Shown in pieces: positions 1 through 9,600 of a stretch of DNA of 64,000 nt. This DNA is from Putridiphycobacter roseus (GTDB taxonomy: Bacteria; Bacteroidota; Bacteroidia; Flavobacteriales_D; Crocinitomicaceae). The stretch's first letter is position 1, and the number at the start of each line of letters is the position of its first letter. The position numbers and the translations under genes were made by a program. Where the stretch lies: the NCBI RefSeq assembly GCF_003234935.1, contig NZ_QKSB01000001.1, positions 744,001-808,000 of the forward strand, given 5' to 3'. The notes under the pieces were generated by a model. The model ran no database searches. It was not told the DNA's origin and worked only from the letters and a program-made list of their open reading frames with translations.

Positions 1-378
1 GTTGTACTTTGTTTCTTAAATTGTTCATGATGTTTTGTTTTGTGTAACGCAGTAATTTTAAAAGCGCTACTTGTTTGTATTTGTTATAGCTGTCCGAACA
101 TTTTAGCATGCATTAATTGTTCGACAATGCAAAGTAAGGGAGAAATAAAAATAGGAACCGTACATTAAACATTTGTAAACGAATTTTAGTCGTTTGTAAA
201 CGTTTATAAATATTTTTTTCACTAATTATCAGTTCAATAAAAATATTTATTGCTACGTCCTAAAAAGAATAAACGACAAGAACAAGGCGTCATTTGCTCA
301 CTGGTAAAAGTAATGTGCCATTTTTCCAATAGCAATAGCAAGTGTAACAAATAGCACAAACTATTAAAGTATAAAGCT
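1..378. other. AT-rich intergenic region at the left edge
   Basis: No gene is visible here on either strand. It is the upstream region of the T9SS protein at 408. It holds a direct repeat TTTGTAAACG at 172-181 and 193-202 (21 bp apart, about two helical turns). The second copy lies inside the 12-bp palindrome CGTTTGTAAACG. An imperfect inverted repeat lies at 91-100 and 118-126 (TGTCCGAACA / TGTTCGACA). These could be regulator sites; their function is unknown. Confidence 0.6.
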
Positions 379-386
379 TAACTTTA
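379..386 (+). promoter_or_regulatory. Possible -7 box of the kelch-like T9SS gene
   Basis: TAACTTTA is one mismatch (final A for G) from the Bacteroidota -7 consensus TAnnTTTG and ends 21 nt before the ATG at 408. No convincing -33 TTG was seen. Confidence 0.3.
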
Positions 387-407
387 AGTAAATCGATAAC
401 TAGGTAT

Positions 408-2012
408 ATGAAAAATAAATTATTATCCATATTAGTAATATTAATAACAAGCAATCATTTAATTGGTCAAACTACCCCATTTCATATCCACATAGAACCA
501 ATGACCATTAATGGATTAGGCGGACTTCAAGCTTTTGCTTATGGACAACATGATGGTAAATGGTTAATTGTAGGCGGCCGTCTAGATGGTTTGCACCGCA
601 GACAACCTTGGGCGGCATTTGATGTAGCTGGAAACAATAACCAAATTATAGTCGTTGATCCTGTTGCTAAGCAAACATGGAATGCTCCTTTAAGCAGTTT
701 AAGTACAGATTTACAAGAACAATTAAGTGCGACAAATATGGAGTTTCACCAAAACGGTGACTATTTATATGTCATTGGTGGATACGGTTACAATGCCGCA
801 ACAACAGAGAAAAAAACATTTGATAAATTAACTGCAATACATGTACCTAACGTTATCCATGCCATAATCAACTCCACACCATTCACAAGTGAAATTCGAC
901 AAATTACAGATTCTGAATTTGCCGTTACAGGAGGGCATTTATCGAAGATAAATAATACCTATTATTTAGTAGGAGGTAACCAATTTGATGGCGATTATAA
1001 CCCAATTGGCAATCCCACTTACACGCAAGTTTACACCAATACCATACGAAAATTCAACATGGATGATGACGGCACTAATCTCACCATAACTCATCTTCCA
1101 TCCATTACGGATGCAGCAAATTTACACCGTAGAGATTTAAATGTGGTACATCAAATTTTGCCTTCTGGTGAAGAAGGAATAACTGCCTTTTCAGGGGTGT
1201 TTCAACCCACGGTAAACTTGCCATTTTTAACCGCAGTAACCATAGACAGTATAAATCATGCTGTAGATAATAATTTTTTACAATATTACAATCATTATCA
1301 CTGTGCGGTATTACCATTATATTCAGTGAGTAACAATGCCATGCACACCGTTTTTTTTGGCGGTATTGCACAATATTACGATAATAATGGTACGCTGGTT
1401 CAAGATAATGAAGTACCATTTGTAAAAACTATTGCACGAGTCACTAGAGACCAAAATGGTGTTTTAGCAGAGTATAAATTACCCATTGAAATGCCAAATT
1501 ATTTGGGCGCAGGTTCAGAATTTATTCCAATACAATCCTTATCTAAATATCCTAATGAAGTATTTAAATTAGATGACTTTAGTCAAGACAGTACTTTAGT
1601 TGGTTATATATTTGGTGGTATAAGTAGTACTCAAAAGAATATATTCTTTATCAATACTGGTTCAGAAAGTAGTGCAAGTGATCAAATATTTAAAGTTTAT
1701 GTTTTAACGGATTCCACTTTAGAAATCGATAATTTGAATGAACAAAGCATTGGAACACTTAATCTAGAAGTTTTTCCCAACCCAAACAGGGGCGATTTTA
1801 TCGTGCACTTTAACCTTGTTGAGCAAACAGAAGTTAAATTTAGTTTATATACTTTGGATGGAAAAAAATTAGAAGAAAAGGTATTAACCGATTTGAAAGT
1901 TGGTAAAAATACTTTTGAGCGAAAATTTCGATCCATCACAAAAGGAGGCATTTTTCTATTGACTATCGAAACTGCTACTGAAACAGTAACACGAAAAATT
2001 GTAATTCAATGA
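408..2012 (+). CDS. Secreted kelch-like repeat protein with T9SS type A sorting domain
   Basis: The 534-residue product starts with a signal peptide (basic MKNK, hydrophobic core, likely cleavage near GQ at 20-21). Recurring blade-like strands ending in a Gly pair (IVGG near 54-57, YVIGG near 121-125, then YYLVGG, VFFGG and YIFGG) resemble kelch repeats of a beta-propeller. Residues 453-534 form a type A T9SS sorting domain: it opens with LEVFPNPNRG, has the 'LYTLDGKK' strand and ends in RKIVIQ. The protein is therefore expected to cross the inner membrane by Sec and the outer membrane by the type IX system, and to be released or anchored at the cell surface. The ligand or enzyme activity is unknown. 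It stands alone on the plus strand and converges on the next gene across a shared hairpin. Confidence 0.85.
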   Translation: MKNKLLSILVILITSNHLIGQTTPFHIHIEPMTINGLGGLQAFAYGQHDGKWLIVGGRLDGLHRRQPWAAFDVAGNNNQIIVVDPVAKQTWNAPLSSLSTDLQEQLSATNMEFHQNGDYLYVIGGYGYNAATTEKKTFDKLTAIHVPNVIHAIINSTPFTSEIRQITDSEFAVTGGHLSKINNTYYLVGGNQFDGDYNPIGNPTYTQVYTNTIRKFNMDDDGTNLTITHLPSITDAANLHRRDLNVVHQILPSGEEGITAFSGVFQPTVNLPFLTAVTIDSINHAVDNNFLQYYNHYHCAVLPLYSVSNNAMHTVFFGGIAQYYDNNGTLVQDNEVPFVKTIARVTRDQNGVLAEYKLPIEMPNYLGAGSEFIPIQSLSKYPNEVFKLDDFSQDSTLVGYIFGGISSTQKNIFFINTGSESSASDQIFKVYVLTDSTLEIDNLNEQSIGTLNLEVFPNPNRGDFIVHFNLVEQTEVKFSLYTLDGKKLEEKVLTDLKVGKNTFERKFRSITKGGIFLLTIETATETVTRKIVIQ

Positions 2013-2058
2013 TAATATTTTATTTAAAGGCAATGGTACGAGACCTCAGTTTTTAAAA

Positions 2059-2101
2059 AAACCCCATTTTAGTCTAAAGATTAGCAGCTAAAATGGGGTT
2101 T
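2059..2101. terminator. Hairpin terminator between convergent genes
   Basis: A perfect 14-bp stem (AAACCCCATTTTAG at 2059-2072 pairs with 2088-2101) with a 15-nt loop lies between the stops of the genes at 408-2012 and 2114-3745. The A-run before it reads as a T-run on the minus strand, so it best terminates the minus-strand operon but may serve both. Confidence 0.75.
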
Positions 2102-2113
2102 ATAATTTAATAT

Positions 2114-3745
2114 TTATTTGACAGGAGCAATAAATATGCTGTGTCTATTCGGGTGGACAACAAACCCCAAATGACTACCATTTTGAAAACTAAACATCCC
2201 ATTATCTCTATTGCCCCAAGGGTCAAAATCAAGGTCTACTTTTTCAATACCATATTCCAATTTATTACCTAACTTATCTAGTTTACCTGAAGTATTGTCC
2301 AATTTATTACTTAAACCATCTAATTTACTTAAAGCACTACTATTGGCAATAAACTCCTCACTTGCTTCATTTGTTTCTTCCACAACTACAGGAATAATAG
2401 AAATTGGATCCCCTTGAATAACAGTTCCAGACAACATATCCATAGTGGATAAATAACCAATTTGGTTTTTATAATTAACAAAAGTGATAACATTGTCTTT
2501 TACACTTCTAAAAGGAAAAGCTTGGTACTTTTTTAAATAATAAGCGAATTCTATTCTTGAAGACTTACTCATTCTACCTGCACCAATTTGTATATTCATT
2601 GGTTCTTTTTCTAGTACAATTACTTCTCCAAGCGTTCCTGCGGCATCTGTATTAAAGATAACAAAATCATATACCACAACCATTCGATTGTCATCCGCAC
2701 CTCCCAAGGCAATTTCAGCTATAGTTTTTCCAGAATTGTTGGCATAACTTTCACAAATGATTTTATACCCATTCTCACTAGGTATAATTTGCTCGACTAA
2801 AACTCCCATTTTTCCACTAAAAATAAAATCACCTCTGCCATTATCTTTTAATTTTTCTTTTAATAATACCCAGCTAAATTTATTTGCTTTTTTAACAGAA
2901 CCATCCATATTTAAACTTGTCACAAATAAACCTTCTACATCTTTAGAATCGAAAATAGAACCTTTCAAATTATAGCCAGCAATAATAATTTGGTTATTAT
3001 CTGAAATAATTTCTGTTGGAAAATAGGTCCCATCATTTGTTAGCACATAGGTTCCTCTTAAGGCCAATTCATTCGTGAAAATCTGTAAATTTAAATCGTA
3101 TTGTTTTTCCTTATAATCTTTTGTTTCTACGGATAAAACAAAGCCTTCCTTTATGGGGGTGAAACCAGTTATAGTTGGTCTTGTTTTAGGATCATATTTC
3201 ATCCTATAACTACCGATTAATTGTAAATCACTAGCATAGGATAATATTTCTGTCCCATACTCAATAGTAACGCGTTCCTTCTTTTCATTTAATTCCCAAA
3301 CAGAATAAGCCCTAAAAATAAATAAATTTTCAGCTTGGTTAGTTTCCATTGTAGAATATCCAGAAAAAACTACATTTTCAGCTGGTTCCGGTGCAAAAGC
3401 TCTAGAAACTTCATGACTTTTTGATATTTTTACAATTTCAATATTATCCAATACCGGATTTTTAAAAACAAAAAATGTCCGTCCATTGTTTGTTGCCACT
3501 TCCATCAAAACACTTTTCTCATCCATTTCAAAGGCTAACTTTTCGTTATTTTCATTTAAAAAGGAAATTTGATAAATGTCTTTTTTATCATAGTTTCTAT
3601 TTTCTAGAAACAAAAGCGATAATCCTTCTGTCCCAGTATTGTATATCCCACGTATATGTTGCGCGTTGATATATGGAATCTCATGCTGTTGTCCAAATGA
3701 AAACAAGCTAGTAAATAGGGTAATAATTGCGATATATAATTTCAT
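2114..3745 (-). CDS. Exported protein of unknown function, paralogue of its upstream neighbour
   Basis: This 543-residue protein has a Sec signal peptide (MKLYIAIITLFTSLFSFGQ) and then a beta-rich body with no motif I recognise. The segment around ICESYANNSGKT resembles LVCESYQMTKRT in the gene just upstream, and both proteins have similar size, a signal peptide and a late 'YF..' region, so they look like tandem duplicates. A Leu-rich heptad-like stretch near residues 460-500 (repeats of LSNKLD, GKLDKL, GNKL) could form a short coiled coil. It starts 1 nt after the upstream stop, so the two genes are probably co-transcribed and perhaps translationally coupled. Location is periplasmic or surface; no function is proposed. 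Confidence 0.75.
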   Translation of the reverse strand: MKLYIAIITLFTSLFSFGQQHEIPYINAQHIRGIYNTGTEGLSLLFLENRNYDKKDIYQISFLNENNEKLAFEMDEKSVLMEVATNNGRTFFVFKNPVLDNIEIVKISKSHEVSRAFAPEPAENVVFSGYSTMETNQAENLFIFRAYSVWELNEKKERVTIEYGTEILSYASDLQLIGSYRMKYDPKTRPTITGFTPIKEGFVLSVETKDYKEKQYDLNLQIFTNELALRGTYVLTNDGTYFPTEIISDNNQIIIAGYNLKGSIFDSKDVEGLFVTSLNMDGSVKKANKFSWVLLKEKLKDNGRGDFIFSGKMGVLVEQIIPSENGYKIICESYANNSGKTIAEIALGGADDNRMVVVYDFVIFNTDAAGTLGEVIVLEKEPMNIQIGAGRMSKSSRIEFAYYLKKYQAFPFRSVKDNVITFVNYKNQIGYLSTMDMLSGTVIQGDPISIIPVVVEETNEASEEFIANSSALSKLDGLSNKLDNTSGKLDKLGNKLEYGIEKVDLDFDPWGNRDNGMFSFQNGSHLGFVVHPNRHSIFIAPVK

Positions 3746-3746
3746 T

Positions 3747-5249
3747 TTATTGTTGCTTTAAGATTGTAAATTGTAATTCTCCAGTTGGTTGATGGAGGTG
3801 GTAAAGCACCGTTGTTTCGGTTGTTTTTAAAAACCCATTTTTATTGATGCCTCTAAGTGCACTGACGCCTTGCTTATAAAACAATTGTTCACTACCATTA
3901 CTTCTGTAATTGTCATTTACCGGCGTTCCCCAATAGGTTCTGTTTAATACTTCTTCATAGTTTGCAGAGAAAGGAATGCGATTAAAATATTCATAATTTT
4001 GACTGATACTTCTAATAAAAAAAGCTTCATCTTGGGCAAATTGGAACCCAAACATATTATTCTCATCTAATAATGCACAAAATTCTTGGACACTAAAATA
4101 ACTACCAGCTCCCTTGATTGAAACTGTTCTTGTTGGCTTCCAAATTCTTTTAGTAACAGACATGTCCTCCAAATCAATTAAATAAAGATCTAATAGCGTA
4201 AGCATATCTATCCCTACTTTCGTTGGTGCTCCTCCTGTTGTTGAAACTTCGGTCACTGTTCTTTTGGTCATTTGATAACTTTCACAAACCAATTGAAGTT
4301 TACCGTTAACGTTAACCATACCAACAGCTCTTAAAGAAGGACTCACGGCCCAAAATAAAGAACCATCTACTCTTCTATCTCCAAAATTTTCTTGGACCTC
4401 GTTGAAAACAATAGTTTTTGTTTTAATTTCTTCCCCTTGTAAGTTAAAACGTTTGATATTTGTAGCTGTTGGCAACGCTTTAAACATGTCCTCTGTTGTT
4501 GCTCCCATATCAGAGACCAACATTACCTCTTCATTCGAAATAAAACCCAAATGATATGGTTTAAATCTATCGATTCCTTCTTCCTGAATAACTTGATTAC
4601 CTATTTCATTTCCATCAGCATCAATGGTCATCAAAAACTTATGTTTCATTTTTTCTGAATACAAAATTGCTAGGTTACCATTTTTACTCACAGCAGCCAA
4701 ATCGTAATAATATTTAGTTTCCTCAGAGGATTTAGTCACTTTCCATTGGGAAGATAAGCTAGCATCAAAACACTCTATTTGTAATCCCGGTTTTTTTAAT
4801 TTTATACCGGTAACCAAACAAAATTTGTTATCACTTAACTTAACAATATCTTGTTCCACTATTTTTGGGTATTCAATTATTTTTCTTGACACTTCATTTC
4901 CAAGGATATCATAAACAACCAATAATATCGTTTTTTCAGCTATAAAATCGAAGTAAAAAAGTGTATTACTTCCCAATGAGATACAATCAATTAACTCCAA
5001 TCCTCTTTTGGACTCCAAAATATTAGTCGACAATTTTTTTGCATGTGGATTATAAAGCGTTAAATCTTGCTTTTTGTACTCTTTTGGAATACCATTAAAA
5101 GTATATAATAAATTATCGCTGTTACCAATCTCATTAAAAATATCCTGTCGATATTTTTCGTGGATCGGCACTTGACTAAAAACAGTGGAATAGCTTATAC
5201 AAGCTAAAAGTAAAAGCAATAATTGCTTTTTAAGTAGCATATTTTTCAT
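3747..5249 (-). CDS. Exported protein of unknown function, first gene of a tandem paralogous pair
   Basis: The 500-residue product starts with a poly-Leu signal peptide (MKNMLLKKQLLLLLLAC, cleavage likely after VFSQ). The alternative start at Met4 gives the same signal peptide. The rest is predicted beta-rich, with propeller-like alternation of hydrophobic strands and polar turns (for example KFCLVTGIKL, GNLAILYSEK), but I recognise no family motif. It shares segments with the following gene (ESYQMTKRTV versus ESYANNSGKT). The pair is flanked by the antiporter upstream (35 nt away) and by a terminator downstream. A possible promoter box TAATTTTA lies in the short gap before its start, so it may be transcribed apart from the antiporter. 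Confidence 0.75.
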   Translation of the reverse strand: MKNMLLKKQLLLLLLACISYSTVFSQVPIHEKYRQDIFNEIGNSDNLLYTFNGIPKEYKKQDLTLYNPHAKKLSTNILESKRGLELIDCISLGSNTLFYFDFIAEKTILLVVYDILGNEVSRKIIEYPKIVEQDIVKLSDNKFCLVTGIKLKKPGLQIECFDASLSSQWKVTKSSEETKYYYDLAAVSKNGNLAILYSEKMKHKFLMTIDADGNEIGNQVIQEEGIDRFKPYHLGFISNEEVMLVSDMGATTEDMFKALPTATNIKRFNLQGEEIKTKTIVFNEVQENFGDRRVDGSLFWAVSPSLRAVGMVNVNGKLQLVCESYQMTKRTVTEVSTTGGAPTKVGIDMLTLLDLYLIDLEDMSVTKRIWKPTRTVSIKGAGSYFSVQEFCALLDENNMFGFQFAQDEAFFIRSISQNYEYFNRIPFSANYEEVLNRTYWGTPVNDNYRSNGSEQLFYKQGVSALRGINKNGFLKTTETTVLYHLHQPTGELQFTILKQQ

Positions 5250-5284
5250 GGAGACTAAGGTAGCCTAAAATTAACAAAATGGAA

Positions 5285-6625
5285 TCAAAAGCCTTTAAAA
5301 TCCTGCTCTTCTACATTATGCTTTATAATATCGTCATAATCATCTTCTTGCTCCGACAAGTCAGTATCTTTATCCACTTTCATTCCTGGCATTTGATTTA
5401 AAAGTACATCCTTTACATTATCTCCACGATAAATAATCAGTCCTAAAGTCATTACCAAACTGGTAATTAAAATGACAAATAATAAGATACCAGTATCAAA
5501 ATTTACGATTCTTAAATGATTAATTCCATCTTCCCCCACATGACTATCAATTACGAAAAATAGCAAAATGGTAATTAATCCTCTTGGTGCAATATACAGT
5601 TGAGGCACAATATCTCTTTGAACAATTAATTTTAGCAAAATAAAACGCACAACATACAAAGCACCAACAATTGCCAAACTGATCACCGCTACACGCCAAT
5701 CAACAATAGAGCTTAAAGTGATAAACATACCGAAAAGCACAAAGAAAAACGTTCGAATAACAAAGGCTGATTCTAATGTTAAAATATGAAAATCATGCAT
5801 TATCGGCTTAACCGTTTCTCTATTCACCACTTTACTCAATCTGCCACGAAAGAAAACTGGGGTATTGTTAAGTATTAGTCCAAACGTCAAAATAATCAAC
5901 AAAGAAGAAAGGTGAAAAGTCTTTCCAAGTGCATAAAGCATCATTAAAACGGAGATAACTAAAAACAGTTTAACTTGAGAAGTAAGTTTTTGAAAAATAT
6001 AAACTAAAATATAAGACAATACAATGGATACTAAAATAGTGACGCCAATATTAAGCCCTACATCTATTGCAATTTTACCGGCTGTAGCTCCTGCTTCGGC
6101 TTCGAGCATAAAGTAAAAAAACATAATTCCTAAGATATCCGAAAAAGTACTTTCATAAACCATGAATTCTTTTTTAGACCCTTTTAATCCTCCAACACTT
6201 GGTATAATAATAGCAGAACTCATGATGGACAATGGAATAGCGTATATTAAAGCTTGATACAGCGAAGCGGAACCAGGGATCATATATATAATTATATAAG
6301 CAATTGCAAAGGAGGAACCAACTAAAGCAATTAATGCGACTAAAAAGGAACGCCATATCATGCCCATTTTTTCTCTTTTCAAATCTAAGTCCAACGCTGC
6401 TTCCAGCACAATCATCACTAATCCAACATTTCCAATTATTTCTAGGATGCCAGGATCAAAGTCAATAGAAATACCAAAGTAATCTGCACCAAACTCTTTA
6501 ATACAAACCCCTAAACCAATCAACAATAATACAGAAGGAATGTTTGTTCGTTTAGCAACAATATTAAAAATAAAGGAAATGATTATAATGCTTGAAATTG
6601 CAATGATTAAAGTATACGTTGTCAT
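5285..6625 (-). CDS. Cation:proton antiporter, CPA1/NhaP-like
   Basis: A 446-residue polytopic membrane protein with about 12 hydrophobic helices. The sequence ESTFSD at 158-163 matches the conserved acidic helix of CPA1-type Na+/H+ exchangers (ESxxND in many members), with Asp163 the likely cation/proton-binding residue. Another acidic helix carries VLEAALDLDL near 73-82, matching the 'EaGld' segment of the family. The C-terminus is a short acidic cytoplasmic tail (DLSEQEDDYDD), with no TrkA or CBS domain. The family exchanges Na+ or K+ for H+ across the inner membrane; the ion cannot be read from sequence. It starts only 6 nt after the histidine kinase gene, so the two are almost certainly one operon. 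Confidence 0.85.
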   Translation of the reverse strand: MTTYTLIIAISSIIIISFIFNIVAKRTNIPSVLLLIGLGVCIKEFGADYFGISIDFDPGILEIIGNVGLVMIVLEAALDLDLKREKMGMIWRSFLVALIALVGSSFAIAYIIIYMIPGSASLYQALIYAIPLSIMSSAIIIPSVGGLKGSKKEFMVYESTFSDILGIMFFYFMLEAEAGATAGKIAIDVGLNIGVTILVSIVLSYILVYIFQKLTSQVKLFLVISVLMMLYALGKTFHLSSLLIILTFGLILNNTPVFFRGRLSKVVNRETVKPIMHDFHILTLESAFVIRTFFFVLFGMFITLSSIVDWRVAVISLAIVGALYVVRFILLKLIVQRDIVPQLYIAPRGLITILLFFVIDSHVGEDGINHLRIVNFDTGILLFVILITSLVMTLGLIIYRGDNVKDVLLNQMPGMKVDKDTDLSEQEDDYDDIIKHNVEEQDFKGF

Positions 6626-6631
6626 TTAATG

Positions 6632-9600
6632 CTATTTTTTTTTGCTGAAAGATACGAAAAATCTTGTCCCTACACCCAGTTCAGATTCAAACCAAATTTT
6701 CCCATTCATATTTTCAATGATTTGTTTAGACATGGCCAGTCCTAATCCTGTACCTGTTGATTTTGTAGTAAAGTATGGAATAAACATTTTTGCTTTTGCG
6801 GTCTCATCAATACCAACACCGTTGTCTATTATAGTCACCAAATACTCCTCTTTAACTTCTGATAATAATATAATCACTCTTCCTTCTTTATCCGACGGAA
6901 TTGCTTGTAAAGCATTTTTTATTAAATTATTAAAAACCCGCAATGTCAAATTCTTATCCGCCCAAATGATAGGTGCATGGTCTAACTCATTTTTAAAATA
7001 CAATTGATACGCTTTATTGCCATCCGCAAAAACGGCATTAACGCTTTGCAGTATTTCGGCTAAATTAACCGATTCTTCATTTGCCTTTGGCATTTTCGCA
7101 AAATTCGAAAACTCGTTTGCAATCTTCGTCAACGCATCAATTTGTTCAATTAAAGAAGTAGTAACACGTTTTAACTTTTCCTCAGATGCTTCATCAGCAA
7201 CCTGAATAGAACGTTTCATGTGCTGTATGGATAATTTCATGGGTGTCAATGGATTTTTAATCTCGTGTGCAACTTGTTTTGCCATTTCACGCCAAGCACT
7301 TTCTCTTTCACTTTTCGCCAATTGCTCTGCATAATTTTCCAACTCATTGACCTTACGATTATATTCCTTAACCAAGTCTCCAATTTCATCATTCCCCCTG
7401 TAATAGATAGGTTTATTTTTTGCCCCTAACTGCATACCTTTTAAACTGGACTGTATATATTTAAGTGGTGAAGTTAAACGATTAGAAACTACAATTGCTA
7501 TTAGGGTAGAAATAGCCAACATCAATACCATGATATTTATAATGGCCAATAAAAATCCAGATATCTGGTTCTCTAATTCATCTTGTTTGGAAATATATTG
7601 AATGTTCAAGTATGCCAACAACTCCCCTTTAGCATTTACAAACGGTCGGTAGGCGGAAAGAAACTCCAATTCCCCTATTTTTTCTTGATGAATAAACTCA
7701 CTTCGTTTTTCAATATCAAATGCATAATACGCCGTAGAATTCATCTTTTTGGAGATGAGTCCCCTGGAATAAATTTTAGGCTGAGAAGACGCCAATAAAC
7801 TACCGTTTAAATCAAATAAATTAATATCTGTTACAAAAACCCTGGAGAATTTTTTTAATAAGTACTCTAAATAAGGTTTATCAAAAGTAATATCATCTTC
7901 TGCCGAAAATTTGTGTTCCAACTCCGTTTCTACCGAGCCAGCTTTTTCTTTAATCAATACTTGTGAGTTAAGATAATATTGCTGAACCACATAGGTACCT
8001 GCTCCCACCCCAAAACTAACTAAGGTTAACAAAATTAAGCCAACCAAGACACTTTGAAATTTAAAATTCAAGGACAAGTTTCTAAATGTTATCTTATTAT
8101 TGTTTAAATACTTATACAGATTAATCATCAATAAAATAAAGCCATAAAAAATCAACAGATAAGAAAAAGTTGTAAAAGCACTAATAATGGTACTTTTCTT
8201 TTTAGAGATTACGGTAATTCTATCAGGTGTATGGGTATAAACGTAATGACTATAGCCATCTAAAGTAGAAAAACGATTTGGACTTAAACGCCATAAATTT
8301 GGCACAAAAGGATAATCATAATCCCCAATATTATTCACCAATAATTCATCAACATATTTTGCGATAGAATAATTTTTTAACTCTGCATTAGAAAACCCAT
8401 CATTTTCCAAAAGCACGGAAGGAAGTCCTATTTCTTTGGGTAATTTTTTGGAACGAAATTCAATCACCAAATAACCTAGGGTATCCTTGTCCTGTAGAAT
8501 GGGATAATTAACCAAATAACTTAACTTATCTACATTTGTCTTGATAAAATAAATGTGTGGATTGATAGAAGAAGCTAAACTACTATGGTCGACAATAAAA
8601 TCTAACTTCTCGTATCCAACCGTAGGAATAGCTCCTGGTTTACTTCTCTTTTCTTTATTGGCGTTAAACAAGTGATAGCTTAAATCATATTTTTGTCTAA
8701 GGTTATTAAAATAACTTGCTTCAATATCATCCGTAAATTTAGTTTCTTCAAAATCATTGACCAGATAAGCTTCAAGAAATTTATCTCGCCTTATTTCCTT
8801 TTCTATTTGGTCATATTCATACTCCGCAATAGGATCTTCATCTTCCGCAATTTTTTCGGCATAAATCTGTCTTACTTCACGCTCTTTATGGTTACTATAA
8901 TCTTCTAGAATATAAGCCGCATAAAAGGATACAAAAGCTAAAAGACTGATAATATGAACAAATTTATATTTTGTATTTCGAAATTCAAACCAAAGTAACA
9001 TCCCAGATAATATTACTGGCCACATAGAAGTTAGGAGAGAGTGTTCAAATTGAATCTGATCGAAGACACAGAAAGCTGCGGAACATAAAAACCAGCATAT
9101 TGCTATGATATTTAATGCAAAATTTAATTTCTTTAATTGACCGGCTAAATATTGTATAAATTTGAAATAAGTATAGAAACAAAAGCCTATTAAGCCAATA
9201 CTTATCAAACTATATATATTGAGATCGAATAAATGTTCCAAATCAAAATTTATTTTGGAATCATAAACCAAGGCATAAATAATATGATTGATTTGAAAAG
9301 CTACATAGAAACTCATCAAAGCTAATGGAATGACGAACAAAGCCAGTTTTAGTTTTTTATTTCCATTGGCAAACCAATTTCTTGTACGTTTTTGCAAGAA
9401 AATCACTAAAAAGTAAAAAATAAAGACATTAATAATTAAATCCCCCAATGAGGGGATAAGTCTAGAAGAGGCAAATAATTCTGGATTAAACATTTCAAAT
9501 TTATCCATGCTAGCAAACCAGCTATTTTGAATGGAAAATATGCGCAACAATATAATGGCCAAGGGAAAAATAATAAGTAAGGTTGGCTTTCGAATCAATA

